Shown: positions 1 to 7,767 of the stretch, piece by piece | Layout: the number at the start of each line of letters is the position of its first letter | Position numbering within the stretch: the stretch's first letter is position 1 | NCBI GenBank assembly: GCA_027026255.1 | Contig: JALVOT010000014.1 | Location: 248,586 to 312,585 of the forward strand | DNA: 64,000 nucleotides | Direction of reading: 5' to 3' | Source: Caldifarciminota bacterium | GTDB taxonomy: Bacteria; Hydrothermota; Tepidihabitantia; SM23-42 | Notes under the pieces: model-generated | Databases searched by the model: none | Told to the model about the DNA's origin: nothing | Seen by the model: only the letters and a program-made list of their open reading frames with translations | Made by a program: the position numbers and the translations under genes

Positions 1-1
1 T

Positions 2-214
2 TGTAAGGGTTGTCACATCTGTATTATGATCTGTCCGCGTAAGGTATATGAGCATAATAAGTCCCTATCTAATTCCGGCTATCCGGTCCCGGTAGTGGCA
101 CATCCGGAATCGTGCATCGATTTCAATAAAGGACCATCCGACAAAAAAAAGTGTGCGCTCTGTGTCCTTACCTGTCCGGAGCACGCAATTGACTGGGCGT
201 ATGAAGATAATTGA
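2..214 (+). CDS. korD: 2-oxoacid:ferredoxin oxidoreductase, ferredoxin-like delta subunit (5' truncated)
   Basis: This is the C-terminal part of a dicluster ferredoxin subunit; the start lies left of the window, and the frame is open from base 2. Two cysteine clusters are visible: CKGCHICIMICP at the very beginning and CALCVLTCP near the end, the usual pattern for two [4Fe-4S] clusters. It would carry electrons from the TPP subunits to free ferredoxin in the cytoplasm. The stop overlaps the start of the alpha gene by 14 nt, and the order delta-alpha-beta-gamma is that of KorDABC complexes. The exact 2-oxoacid substrate cannot be read from this fragment. Confidence 0.85.
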   Translation, partial: CKGCHICIMICPRKVYEHNKSLSNSGYPVPVVAHPESCIDFNKGPSDKKKCALCVLTCPEHAIDWAYEDN

Positions 215-1322
215 ACCCGGCACATATTTTATGCAGGGTGACGAGGCCTGTGTAGAAGGGGCAATCTATGCAGGATGCCGCTTCTTTGCTGGCTATCCGA
301 TTACCCCGGCAACCGAGATTACAGAAAGATGCGCATTGCGTATGAAAGAGGTTGATGGAGTCGCAATCCAGATGGAAGATGAGATTGCCTCAATCGGTGC
401 GATAATCGGTGCCTCCTGGACCGGCACCAAATCGATGACTGCAACGAGCGGTCCGGGTTTTTCCCTAATGCAGGAAAATCTCGGCTATGCCTGTATGACC
501 GAAACCCCGATTGTTATCGTAGATGTCCAGCGCGGTGGGCCATCGACCGGACAACCGACCAGGGCATCACAGGGTGATGTTATGCAGTCGCGTTGGGGTT
601 CCCATGGAGATTATGAAATCATCGCACTCGCCCCGAATTCGGTCCAGGAAATGTTTGATTTGACGATTGAGGCATTCAACCTTGCTGAAACCTATCGGGT
701 GCCGGTAATAATTCTTTCGGATGCCGATATTGGTCATATGCGCGGAACATTTACCGTCTCCGACAATATCAAAATAGTAACAAGAAAATACCACACAAAA
801 CCGGTAAAATATAATGCTTATGCATATGATGAAAATCTGGTTCCGAGATTTCCGAAATTTGGTCAGGGACACCGGGTGCATATTACAGGATTAACCCATG
901 ACATATCAGGATATCCCAAAACGACATTTCCGGCAATTCATCAGGTTTTGATAACAAGACTGGTCGATAAGATAAGAAAAAATGAACAAAATATCTGCCG
1001 CGTCGAAATCATCAATCCCCGGGCCGAATATCTGGTTGTTGCCTACGGCTCACCATCAAATTCAGTATATGAACTGGCAGAGAAAAACAAAAATATCGGC
1101 TTATTTCGTCCCATTACGGTCTGGCCATTTCCGGAAGGACTATTTCGAAAACGACTCAAAGGTGTAAAAAAATGCCTGGTTCTGGAGATGAATATGGGAC
1201 AACTTTTCTGGGATATTGAAAGGACTGCGCTGAAATCAGGTTGCCGTAATACTGAACTCTTTACCAAACTCGGCGGTGATGTCCATGAACCCGATGAAAT
1301 AGTCAAAGAGCTTGGATTATGA
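201..1322 (+). CDS. korA: 2-oxoacid:ferredoxin oxidoreductase subunit alpha
   Basis: This is the alpha (pyrimidine-binding) subunit of a four-subunit 2-oxoacid:ferredoxin oxidoreductase, which oxidatively decarboxylates a 2-oxoacid (probably 2-oxoglutarate) to the acyl-CoA and reduces ferredoxin. The N-terminus contains the family's GYPITPATE motif at residues 31-39. I place the start at ATG 201 (protein MKIIEPG, 373 aa); an ATG at 153 would add 16 residues that lie over the ferredoxin gene and do not look like the family. The stop overlaps the beta gene by ATGA. Subfamily assignment (KorA rather than VorB) rests on gene order and is inference. Confidence 0.9.
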   Translation: MKIIEPGTYFMQGDEACVEGAIYAGCRFFAGYPITPATEITERCALRMKEVDGVAIQMEDEIASIGAIIGASWTGTKSMTATSGPGFSLMQENLGYACMTETPIVIVDVQRGGPSTGQPTRASQGDVMQSRWGSHGDYEIIALAPNSVQEMFDLTIEAFNLAETYRVPVIILSDADIGHMRGTFTVSDNIKIVTRKYHTKPVKYNAYAYDENLVPRFPKFGQGHRVHITGLTHDISGYPKTTFPAIHQVLITRLVDKIRKNEQNICRVEIINPRAEYLVVAYGSPSNSVYELAEKNKNIGLFRPITVWPFPEGLFRKRLKGVKKCLVLEMNMGQLFWDIERTALKSGCRNTELFTKLGGDVHEPDEIVKELGL

Positions 1323-2122
1323 AATTCTTTGATCTTTATCGTAAAGACCGCTGGCCCCATATGTTTTGCCCGGGCTGTGGTATTGGAACAATTATGAATG
1401 CCTTTTATTATGCCATTGCAGAATCTGGCTTGTCGCAGGATAAGGCGGTCTTTGTCGCCGGGATTGGCTGCTCAGGCAGGATTCCCGGTTATATTCGGGG
1501 CGATTCTCTGCATACCACACACGGCAGACCACTAAGCTTTGCCTCCGGAATAAAACTTGCCGACCCTTCACTTAAAGTTATTGTCTTCAGCGGTGATGGA
1601 GACCTCGGGGCGATTGGTGGTAACCACTTTATTAATGCCTGCCGGCGCAATATCGACCTCACCGTAATCTGTATAAATAACTATAATTATGGAATGACCG
1701 GAGGCCAGGTATCAACGACAACGCCAGCCCATTTCAAAACCAGCACAACACCATCCGGCAACAAAGAATATCCTTTTGACCTTTCCGAAATTGCAGTCGC
1801 TGCCGGTGCAAACTATGTTGCCCGCTGGACAACATACCATGTAAAAAGTTTAATCCGCTCAATCAAAAAAGCACTCTTAAAAGACGGTTTTTCATTTGTT
1901 GAAGTCGTTTCCCAGTGTCCGGTGCACTTTGGTCGAAGGAATAAAATGACCGCCCCCACAAGACTACTTAACTGGATAAAAGAAAATTCTATCCCGCGTG
2001 CAAAGATTAAACAAATAACTGATGATACATTAGATTTAAATGTGCAGGGCAAGATAAGCATCGGTGAATTTATCGAACGGAACCGTATCGCCTACACCAA
2101 ACTTATCGGGGTGTGTAAATGA
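1319..2122 (+). CDS. korB: 2-oxoacid:ferredoxin oxidoreductase subunit beta (TPP-binding)
   Basis: This is the thiamine diphosphate-binding subunit. CPGC at residues 17-20 and the TPP/Mg motif, beginning GDG at 92-94 and ending NN at 120-121, are intact, as is the GCSGR stretch near 50-54. The length (267 aa) is typical of archaeal and bacterial KorB. Both ends overlap the neighbouring kor genes by the ATGA four-base overlap, so the four subunits are translationally coupled. With the other subunits it forms a soluble cytoplasmic complex that supplies reduced ferredoxin, the likely electron source for the reductive oxygen defence genes downstream (inference). Confidence 0.92.
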   Translation: MKFFDLYRKDRWPHMFCPGCGIGTIMNAFYYAIAESGLSQDKAVFVAGIGCSGRIPGYIRGDSLHTTHGRPLSFASGIKLADPSLKVIVFSGDGDLGAIGGNHFINACRRNIDLTVICINNYNYGMTGGQVSTTTPAHFKTSTTPSGNKEYPFDLSEIAVAAGANYVARWTTYHVKSLIRSIKKALLKDGFSFVEVVSQCPVHFGRRNKMTAPTRLLNWIKENSIPRAKIKQITDDTLDLNVQGKISIGEFIERNRIAYTKLIGVCK

Positions 2123-2700
2123 TAACAAGTGTCAGATTTGCCGGTTCTGGAGGTCAGGGCGCAGTGCTCAGCGGAATTCTTCTTGCTCAGGCTGCAGTGC
2201 TTTATGAAGATAAATATGTAACCCAGAAAGACAGAAAATTTGCAATTCAACTTCAAACCTATGGACCGGAAACCAGGGGCACGGTTTCTAAATCGGATGT
2301 AAAAATTTCCGACCGAAAAATAACATATCCCTATGTTGAAATACCGGATATTTTTGTGGTAATGTCGGAAATGGCATACAAAAAATATGAAGGTCAGATC
2401 GGTAAAGAGACAATCGTAATCCTGGAAAAAACCCTTGTCAATTCAAGGCCTGCTGTCCGATACTATGAAATCCCTGCGCGCCGGACTGCCGCCCAGGACA
2501 TCGGCAGTGAAATTGTTACTAATACGGTTATGCTGGGTGCATTATGCAGCATCACAAATATTGTTTCAAAAGAGGCATTAAAAAATGCCATACGAAAGAT
2601 TATACCGGAAGATAAAGTTACCATAAACTTAAATGCCTTAGAAAAAGGTTATCAACTGGGTCAGGATAAAAAGGAAAAAGAGAAAAAGAAAGGAGAATAA
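2119..2700 (+). CDS. korC: 2-oxoacid:ferredoxin oxidoreductase subunit gamma
   Basis: This is the gamma subunit (193 aa), starting RFAGSGGQG, the signature of the POR/KOR gamma domain that helps bind CoA. The gene overlaps korB by 4 nt. Its last codons (lysine-rich, ending KKGE) are AAA GGA GAA TAA, so the Shine-Dalgarno sequence of the next gene is encoded inside its tail. That tail is probably a by-product of this arrangement. The first ferritin-like gene begins 2 nt after the stop, so kor and the ferritin cluster are very likely co-transcribed. Confidence 0.9.
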   Translation: MITSVRFAGSGGQGAVLSGILLAQAAVLYEDKYVTQKDRKFAIQLQTYGPETRGTVSKSDVKISDRKITYPYVEIPDIFVVMSEMAYKKYEGQIGKETIVILEKTLVNSRPAVRYYEIPARRTAAQDIGSEIVTNTVMLGALCSITNIVSKEALKNAIRKIIPEDKVTINLNALEKGYQLGQDKKEKEKKKGE

Positions 2701-2701
2701 T

Positions 2702-3175
2702 ATGGCGATTTTTAAACCCGATGAAATATTCCAGGTTGCAATAAAGATCGAAGAAAACGGGGAGAATTTTTATCGTGCAATGGCCGATAAATTTGATGAC
2801 CCCAAATTAAAAGAGATATTTAATTACCTTGCGGATGAAGAGATAAAACATAAAAGACTATATGAGGATATGGTATCCAACATCGAAAAATATGAGCCAT
2901 TTGAATCGTATCCTGAAGAATACTTTGCCTATATACGTGCCTATGCCGATAACCTGATCTTCTCTTCGGAAAAACTCAGGGAAAATATCGAAAAAATTTC
3001 TGACCCGATCTCTGCATTGGAATTTGCAATCGGGGCGGAACTCAATTCAATCCTCTATTATCAGGAAATAAAAAAATTCGTTGCCGAAAATAAAAGACAG
3101 GTCATTGATAAAATAATCGATGAAGAGAGAAGGCATTTTGTGAAATTAACCGATTTAAAAAAGAAAGGAGAATAA
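2702..3175 (+). CDS. Rubrerythrin-like ferritin-superfamily protein
   Basis: This is a 157-aa four-helix bundle protein of the ferritin-like superfamily. The di-iron ligand pattern is complete: Glu17, Glu47-x-x-His50, Glu107/Glu113 and Glu142-x-x-His145. It has no C-terminal rubredoxin domain, unlike full rubrerythrin, so it is an erythrin-type or sulerythrin-like form. Such proteins reduce hydrogen peroxide or store iron; which one applies here cannot be decided. It is followed by three more members of the superfamily. Its tail again encodes the Shine-Dalgarno sequence of the next gene (GGA GAA TAA). Confidence 0.8.
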   Translation: MAIFKPDEIFQVAIKIEENGENFYRAMADKFDDPKLKEIFNYLADEEIKHKRLYEDMVSNIEKYEPFESYPEEYFAYIRAYADNLIFSSEKLRENIEKISDPISALEFAIGAELNSILYYQEIKKFVAENKRQVIDKIIDEERRHFVKLTDLKKKGE

Positions 3176-3177
3176 AA

Positions 3178-3672
3178 ATGATAAAAGAAAATATACAGGA
3201 TGCAATCAATAAACAGATAAACGCTGAATTATATTCAGCTTATCTCTATCTTTCAATGGGTGCATATTTTGCATCAATAAACCTCAAAGGATTTGCCAAC
3301 TGGATGTATGTTCAGGCACAGGAAGAACAGGAACATGCAATGAAGTTCTTTAACTATCTTCAGGAACGGGGCGGTCGGGTGAAACTTGAAACAATCCAGG
3401 CACCTCCTCTAAACTGGGAATCTCCATACAATGTATTCGAAGATGTTTATCAACATGAAAAAAGGGTAACCGCGATGATAAATACTCTCGTTGACCTTGC
3501 CCAATCTGAAAAGGACCATGCAACAAACAACTTCCTTCAATGGTTTGTTTCTGAACAGGTTGAAGAAGAATCTAATGCTGACGAAATTCTCCAGCGTCTA
3601 AAACTTGTTAAGGATACAAAAGCCGGTCTTTTTATGCTTGACCAAAAACTTGGCCAGCGTCCGGCGAAATAA
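3178..3672 (+). CDS. ftnA: Non-haem bacterial ferritin
   Basis: This is a clear FtnA-type ferritin of 164 aa, the normal length. The ferroxidase residues Glu17, Tyr24, Glu50 and His53 are present, and the helix-B motif QEEQEHAMKFF is nearly canonical. It should assemble as a 24-mer cage in the cytoplasm that oxidises ferrous iron and stores the ferric core. The start is 2 nt after the preceding stop and has a good ribosome-binding site (AAGGAG). It is the only textbook iron-storage ferritin of the cluster; its neighbours are more divergent members of the same fold. Confidence 0.95.
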   Translation: MIKENIQDAINKQINAELYSAYLYLSMGAYFASINLKGFANWMYVQAQEEQEHAMKFFNYLQERGGRVKLETIQAPPLNWESPYNVFEDVYQHEKRVTAMINTLVDLAQSEKDHATNNFLQWFVSEQVEEESNADEILQRLKLVKDTKAGLFMLDQKLGQRPAK

Positions 3673-3687
3673 AAAGAAGGAGTAAAA

Positions 3688-4197
3688 ATGGCTGATGATG
3701 TGAAAAAGGTTGCCCAGGAGGCAATCAAACTGGAACTTAATGGTCGCCACCTGTTCGAGCAGGCATTACAGACAACCGATAATGAACTTGGTAAGAAGAT
3801 GTTCCGCAAACTTGTCCAGGATGAAATTAAACATCTGAAAAAATTTAAAGAACTTTTCAGTTCAATGATTGATAATGATGTATGGCAGACAATGGTGCGG
3901 GAAGGTGAGACAAAAAAATCTGCACTCATTGAGGAATTGAAGGCCGGTCTGACAAAGAAAGAGACAACAAGTGATGTTGAGGCAATCAGGATTGGTATGG
4001 AACTTGAAAGAAGAGCTATTGACATCTTCACCCGCTATGCAGAGCAGACCGAAGACCCCGCCGCAAAAAAGATTTTTCAGAGTGTCGCCGAAGAAGAAAA
4101 GTATCATTATGCACTACTTCAGGCGCAGTATGACCAGATTACGAATAGTGGTTTCTGGTTTGACCTTGCCGAGTTCAAAATGGATTCCCGATACTGA
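3688..4197 (+). CDS. Ferritin-like domain protein (rubrerythrin family)
   Basis: This is a 169-aa ferritin-superfamily protein with the paired pattern Glu16, Glu46-x-x-His49 and a second half containing GMELERRA and EEEKYH. It is related to the 4266-4778 gene and more distantly to the 2702-3175 gene, so it probably arose by local duplication. An AGAAGGAG ribosome-binding site precedes the start. No rubredoxin domain, haem-binding methionine or signal peptide is seen. The likely role is cytoplasmic iron binding or peroxide reduction, but no specific function can be assigned. Confidence 0.75.
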   Translation: MADDVKKVAQEAIKLELNGRHLFEQALQTTDNELGKKMFRKLVQDEIKHLKKFKELFSSMIDNDVWQTMVREGETKKSALIEELKAGLTKKETTSDVEAIRIGMELERRAIDIFTRYAEQTEDPAAKKIFQSVAEEEKYHYALLQAQYDQITNSGFWFDLAEFKMDSRY

Positions 4198-4265
4198 TAT
4201 TTTCTGTAGTAAATTTTTCTACGGATATGTTGTCTAAATTATAGAGGGCATTAAATGGAGGAAAG

Positions 4266-4778
4266 ATGGACATAAAAGAGGCAATTGACGGACTCAGAAC
4301 CGCACTTCAGACTGAATTGAATGGTTATCAATTCTATCGGATTGCTGCAGAAAAGACAGCGGATAAAAAAGCGAAAAAGGTATTTGAAAATCTTGCCGAT
4401 GATGAAAAAGAACATTTTAAAGAAATCCGGAAGCATTATAACGCATTGATTAAAGAAAACAGATGGGCTGATTCACTTCATTTACCGGATATTGAAAAAC
4501 TTTATTCAGGTGAAAGTCCAATCTTCAGTGAAGAGTTCAAATCCCGAATCAAGGATAAACATTTTGAGATGTCGGCCTTGAGTATTGGTGCCCTGCTTGA
4601 AACCAATTCAATTGAACTGTATCGTAAAATGAAAGAGAAATCGGAAAACGAAATAGCCCGACGACTCTTTGAACGCCTGATTAAGTGGGAGCAGAAACAT
4701 CTTGATGCAATAACCGCTCAACTCAATCTTGTTAAAGAGCAATACTGGGCGGAGCAGCATTTTGCCCCGCTATTCTGA
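4266..4778 (+). CDS. Ferritin-like domain protein (rubrerythrin family)
   Basis: This is a 170-aa paralogue of the gene just upstream. The di-iron motifs are Glu17, Glu47-x-x-His50 (DDEKEH), a helix with LLETNSIELY and a final WEQKH. A GGAGGAAAG ribosome-binding site lies 5-12 nt before the ATG. The gap before it (4198-4265, 68 nt) is AT-rich and holds no gene; an internal promoter there is possible but not convincing. Function is presumably iron or peroxide handling, by family and by neighbours. Confidence 0.75.
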   Translation: MDIKEAIDGLRTALQTELNGYQFYRIAAEKTADKKAKKVFENLADDEKEHFKEIRKHYNALIKENRWADSLHLPDIEKLYSGESPIFSEEFKSRIKDKHFEMSALSIGALLETNSIELYRKMKEKSENEIARRLFERLIKWEQKHLDAITAQLNLVKEQYWAEQHFAPLF

Positions 4779-4791
4779 ATCGAGGCAAAAG

Positions 4792-5031
4792 ATGACTGAA
4801 AAACTGATTCCCGATAAAACCATCGATTGTGTCGGGCTCTACTGTCCCCAGCCCCTATATCTTACCCGTTCAACCATAGAAACCTTAAACAGCGGTGAAA
4901 TATTAGAAGTAATTGCTGATGATCCGGCAGCAGAGGAAGATATAAAGCGATTCATTAAAAGGACCGGACATAAACTCTTAAAATTCGAAAAAAGTGATGA
5001 TATATTAAAATTTTATATTAAAAAAACATAG
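4792..5031 (+). CDS. TusA/SirA-family sulfur carrier protein
   Basis: This is a small (79 aa) TusA-family protein. It has the diagnostic motif CVGLYCPQPL, with Cys18 in the CPxP motif as the persulfide-carrying cysteine and an extra Cys13. I start at ATG 4792 (MTEKLIP), 13 nt after the preceding stop. A longer reading from 4729 overlaps the ferritin-like gene and adds non-homologous residues. TusA proteins accept sulfane sulfur from a desulfurase and hand it on, often to DsrE-type proteins. Here a DsrE-family gene and a cysteine desulfurase homologue follow directly, so the three probably form a sulfur relay (inference). Confidence 0.88.
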   Translation: MTEKLIPDKTIDCVGLYCPQPLYLTRSTIETLNSGEILEVIADDPAAEEDIKRFIKRTGHKLLKFEKSDDILKFYIKKT

Positions 5032-5039
5032 GAGGAACT

Positions 5040-5396
5040 ATGAAAAACTCAATCCTTTATGTGCAAACCACGGATGCACCCGAGCGTCAATATTCACCAT
5101 TAGTCCTTGCCCAGACCGCAAAGGCGATGAATATTGATGCAAAAGTCTATTATTTAGGAACCGGGCTCAGGGTATTAGACCCGGAAAAAGCAAAGCAAAT
5201 CAAGATTGGTGATTTTCCCAGTATCTATGACCTGATTAAACAACTACTTGACTCCGGCGTAGAATTCTATGCCTGCGAGGCATCAAAACAGATGTTGGGT
5301 GAATCAAATATTGAACTGATTCCCGGAGTCAAGATAGTCGGGGCGGCAACCCTGAACGATCTGGTTCTTGATGCCGGAGCAACGATGTGGTTCTAA
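5040..5396 (+). CDS. DsrE/DsrF-family sulfur relay protein
   Basis: This is a 118-aa single-domain DsrE-like protein with an N-terminal strand (ILYVQTT), a central cysteine in FYACEASKQ and the late motif IVGAATLNDLVL that is common in the family. Members usually form homo- or heterohexamers that pass sulfane sulfur between TusA and an acceptor. The start is 8 nt after the tusA-like stop with a TAGGAGG ribosome-binding site. Its stop is 4 nt before the desulfurase homologue. The acceptor is not shown by the sequence; the IscU-like protein downstream is one possibility. Confidence 0.85.
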   Translation: MKNSILYVQTTDAPERQYSPLVLAQTAKAMNIDAKVYYLGTGLRVLDPEKAKQIKIGDFPSIYDLIKQLLDSGVEFYACEASKQMLGESNIELIPGVKIVGAATLNDLVLDAGATMWF

Positions 5397-5400
5397 ACCT

Positions 5401-6558
5401 ATGATTTATTTTGATTATCAATCATCAAAACCTGTTGACCCGCGTGTCATTGAATCAATGCTGCCTTATTTTGATAAGAAATTTGGCAACCCATCTTCCC
5501 TGCACAAAATCGGCGATGAGGCGACTGAAATCCTCGACCACTCACGACAGGCAGTAGCAAAATTTATTAACGCAAAACCTGAAGAAATAATATTTACATC
5601 CGGAGCTACCGAATCGAATAACCTTGCCCTGATTGGATTTGCCCTCAGAAATAAACATAAGGGTAATCATATTATTATCTCCGAGATTGAACATATTTCA
5701 CTCCACAATATCGCAAAGTATCTTCAGAAAAATGGCTTTGAGATCACCCGGGTTCCGGTTGATTTTTATGGTCAGATTGACCTTGATGCCTTAAAAGACA
5801 GCATCACCGACAAAACGATTCTGGTATCAATAAACTATGCAAATAATGAGGTCGGGACAATACAGGAAATTGCTGAGATTGGTAATCTATGTCGAGAAAG
5901 AGGCATTGCATTCCACACCGATGCGGTTGCCGCAGAATCACAGATACACATCAATGTTGAAGATAACAAGATTGACCTGATGACCCTTTCCTCAAATGAT
6001 ATCTATGGCCCGAAAGGTGTTGGCGTTCTCTATATCAAAAAAGGGCTGCGTCTCAATCCAATAATTATAGGTGGTGGACAGGAATTTGGTCTGCGCAGTG
6101 GTACCGAGAATATTCCCGGCATAGTAGGGATGAAGACCGCGGCAGAGATTATGGAAAAAGAGATGGATAGCGAGATCGCAACCCTTAAGGTATACCAGAA
6201 AAAATTGATTCAGGGTGTGCTTGATAATATTCCTGATTCCTATCTGAATGGCCATCCTGAAAAACGGCTCGCCAATAATGTCCATTTCAGGTTTGACGGA
6301 ATTGAAGGAGAATCATTACTCCTCGCCCTGAAGGACAAAGATATTTCTGTTTCTACCGGTTCAGCCTGTTCTTCAAAGACATTGGAACCATCCCATACCC
6401 TGATTGCCTTAGGCCTTGTTCATGAAGAGGCACACGGTTCATTACAATTGACTATGGGCAGGTTTAATAAACCCGAAGACATTGATACACTTTTGAATCT
6501 TCTACCCGGCGTAGTCAAAAAGTTGAGGGGTTTATCCCCCCTTTATAAGGAGTCATAA
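5401..6558 (+). CDS. iscS: Cysteine desulfurase homologue (IscS/NifS family) lacking the PLP lysine
   Basis: This is a class-V aminotransferase fold protein of 385 aa that aligns with IscS over its whole length. Retained features are ATESNN, EIEH, NNEVGT, HTDAV and the mobile catalytic Cys323 in TGSACSS. The residue that forms the Schiff base with PLP is not lysine: the usual HK of the HKxYGPKG motif is Asn199-Asp200 (SSNDIYGPKG, codon GAT at 5998-6000). From memory, an Archaeoglobus fulgidus IscS has the same SSNDIYGPKG stretch and lacks bound PLP. This looks like an orthologue of that unusual type. It may act as a sulfide- or persulfide-handling partner of the IscU encoded next to it rather than a normal desulfurase. 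The start at 5401 follows the DsrE stop by 4 nt. Confidence 0.9.
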   Translation: MIYFDYQSSKPVDPRVIESMLPYFDKKFGNPSSLHKIGDEATEILDHSRQAVAKFINAKPEEIIFTSGATESNNLALIGFALRNKHKGNHIIISEIEHISLHNIAKYLQKNGFEITRVPVDFYGQIDLDALKDSITDKTILVSINYANNEVGTIQEIAEIGNLCRERGIAFHTDAVAAESQIHINVEDNKIDLMTLSSNDIYGPKGVGVLYIKKGLRLNPIIIGGGQEFGLRSGTENIPGIVGMKTAAEIMEKEMDSEIATLKVYQKKLIQGVLDNIPDSYLNGHPEKRLANNVHFRFDGIEGESLLLALKDKDISVSTGSACSSKTLEPSHTLIALGLVHEEAHGSLQLTMGRFNKPEDIDTLLNLLPGVVKKLRGLSPLYKES

Positions 6559-7316
6559 TGAAGTCTACAACATATTCAGAAAAGGTCCTTGACCATTTCC
6601 GAAATCCGCGAAATGTCGGGACCCTTGAGGGTGAAGATGTTTCAATGGGAAGAGTCGGGAATCCTGTCTGCGGTGATTTGATGGAAATTTATATAAGGGT
6701 TAAGGATAACATAATAACCGACATAAAATTCAAGACATTCGGTTGTGGTTCCGCAATTGCTACTGCAAGTATGATTACTGAACTGGCAAAGGGAAAATCT
6801 ATCGAAGAGGCGGAAAAGATTACCCGGGGTGATGTTGCAGATGAACTTGACGGCCTGCCTCCGATAAAAATGCACTGTTCAAATCTTGCTGCTGATGCAT
6901 TAAAGGCGGCAATAAAAAATTATCGAGAAAAGGGTCATCAGTCTGAGAAAGAAAAAAGAACCTTACAAAAGATTATCGGAATAGAGCGCTTCCAGGATGC
7001 CGGGGTCTACACAAAGATTAATGACCCGCAGCAATTAAAGGATAAAAGGATTATTATCTTAGATAAAGGCGAAGAATCCGTATCCCGTGCCTGTTTATTA
7101 AGAGAACTCAGCCCGAGGGTTGTCTTTATAACCCCGAATAAAGAATCTTTATTCAATGAAGAATTCAAACAGAAACTGCACAAGGCAAGGGTAAAGATAC
7201 TCTATGAAACAGAAATCTTGGAACTGCTCGGCAGAAAAAAGATAGAAAAAATCAAGGTTCATGACCTGAATGAAGATGAGGTCTATGAACTCTTTGCCGA
7301 TGCAATAATTTTATAA
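6558..7316 (+). CDS. iscU: IscU scaffold fused to a degenerate thioredoxin-reductase-like NAD(P) domain
   Basis: Residues 1-125 form a complete IscU Fe-S scaffold with ligands Cys38, Asp40 (GNPVCGDL), Cys63 (KTFGCGS) and Cys107 (KMHCSNLA). A further 125 residues follow; about 148-252 resemble the central NAD(P)-binding half of thioredoxin reductase (KDKRIIIL, then VKILYETEILELLG and a FADAIIL end). The CxxC and the GxGxxA dinucleotide loop of that domain are replaced (DKGEESV), so it probably no longer binds NADPH. The start overlaps the iscS-like stop by one base with an AAGGAG site, so the pair is coupled. It assembles Fe-S clusters in the cytoplasm; the extension's role is unknown. Confidence 0.85.
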   Translation: MKSTTYSEKVLDHFRNPRNVGTLEGEDVSMGRVGNPVCGDLMEIYIRVKDNIITDIKFKTFGCGSAIATASMITELAKGKSIEEAEKITRGDVADELDGLPPIKMHCSNLAADALKAAIKNYREKGHQSEKEKRTLQKIIGIERFQDAGVYTKINDPQQLKDKRIIILDKGEESVSRACLLRELSPRVVFITPNKESLFNEEFKQKLHKARVKILYETEILELLGRKKIEKIKVHDLNEDEVYELFADAIIL

Positions 7317-7338
7317 AATTTTATAAAAGGAGGTAATA

Positions 7339-7761
7339 ATGGCAATAACAACCGAGGAACTAATCAAATTATTAAATCATGACCTTGAACTTGAATATTC
7401 TGCGGCAATCCAGTATATCAATCATGCCGCAGTGATGACCGGTGCACAATACGGCGATATCATCAAAGAACTTAAGGTCCATGCCAATGAAGAGATTCAA
7501 CATGCACTTATTCTTGCCGACCAGATTGATTTTCTTGGCGGAAAACCGAGTGTCAATGTCGGTGGAATAAAAACATCAGACAACAATGTAGAGATGCTCC
7601 AGCAGGACCTTGACGGTGAAGAAGATGCAATAAAAAGATATAAGATCAGGATCGAGCAGGCTGAAGAACTGAAGGAATTTGCCCTTGCCCAGCAATTACG
7701 TGCGATCCTGGCGACCGAGCAGGAACATGCAATGGATCTAAAACAGGCACTGGGAAAATAA
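7339..7761 (+). CDS. Bacterioferritin/Dps-like ferritin-superfamily protein
   Basis: This is a 140-aa four-helix protein with a complete di-iron set: Glu17 or Glu19, Glu52-x-x-His55, Glu95 and Glu127-x-x-His130. It resembles the short bacterioferritin or Dps-like group found in anaerobes rather than the four genes upstream. A strong AAGGAGGT ribosome-binding site precedes the ATG. The likely job is iron oxidation and storage with protection against peroxide. It sits between the Fe-S assembly pair and the copper ATPase, which fits a metal-homeostasis operon. No obvious haem-binding Met is seen. Confidence 0.8.
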   Translation: MAITTEELIKLLNHDLELEYSAAIQYINHAAVMTGAQYGDIIKELKVHANEEIQHALILADQIDFLGGKPSVNVGGIKTSDNNVEMLQQDLDGEEDAIKRYKIRIEQAEELKEFALAQQLRAILATEQEHAMDLKQALGK

Positions 7762-7767
7762 TAATTA

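Noticed and set aside
153..200. Upstream ATG for korA giving 16 extra residues
   Set aside because: The added residues overlie the ferredoxin gene and precede the normal family start; ATG 201 gives the usual N-terminus.
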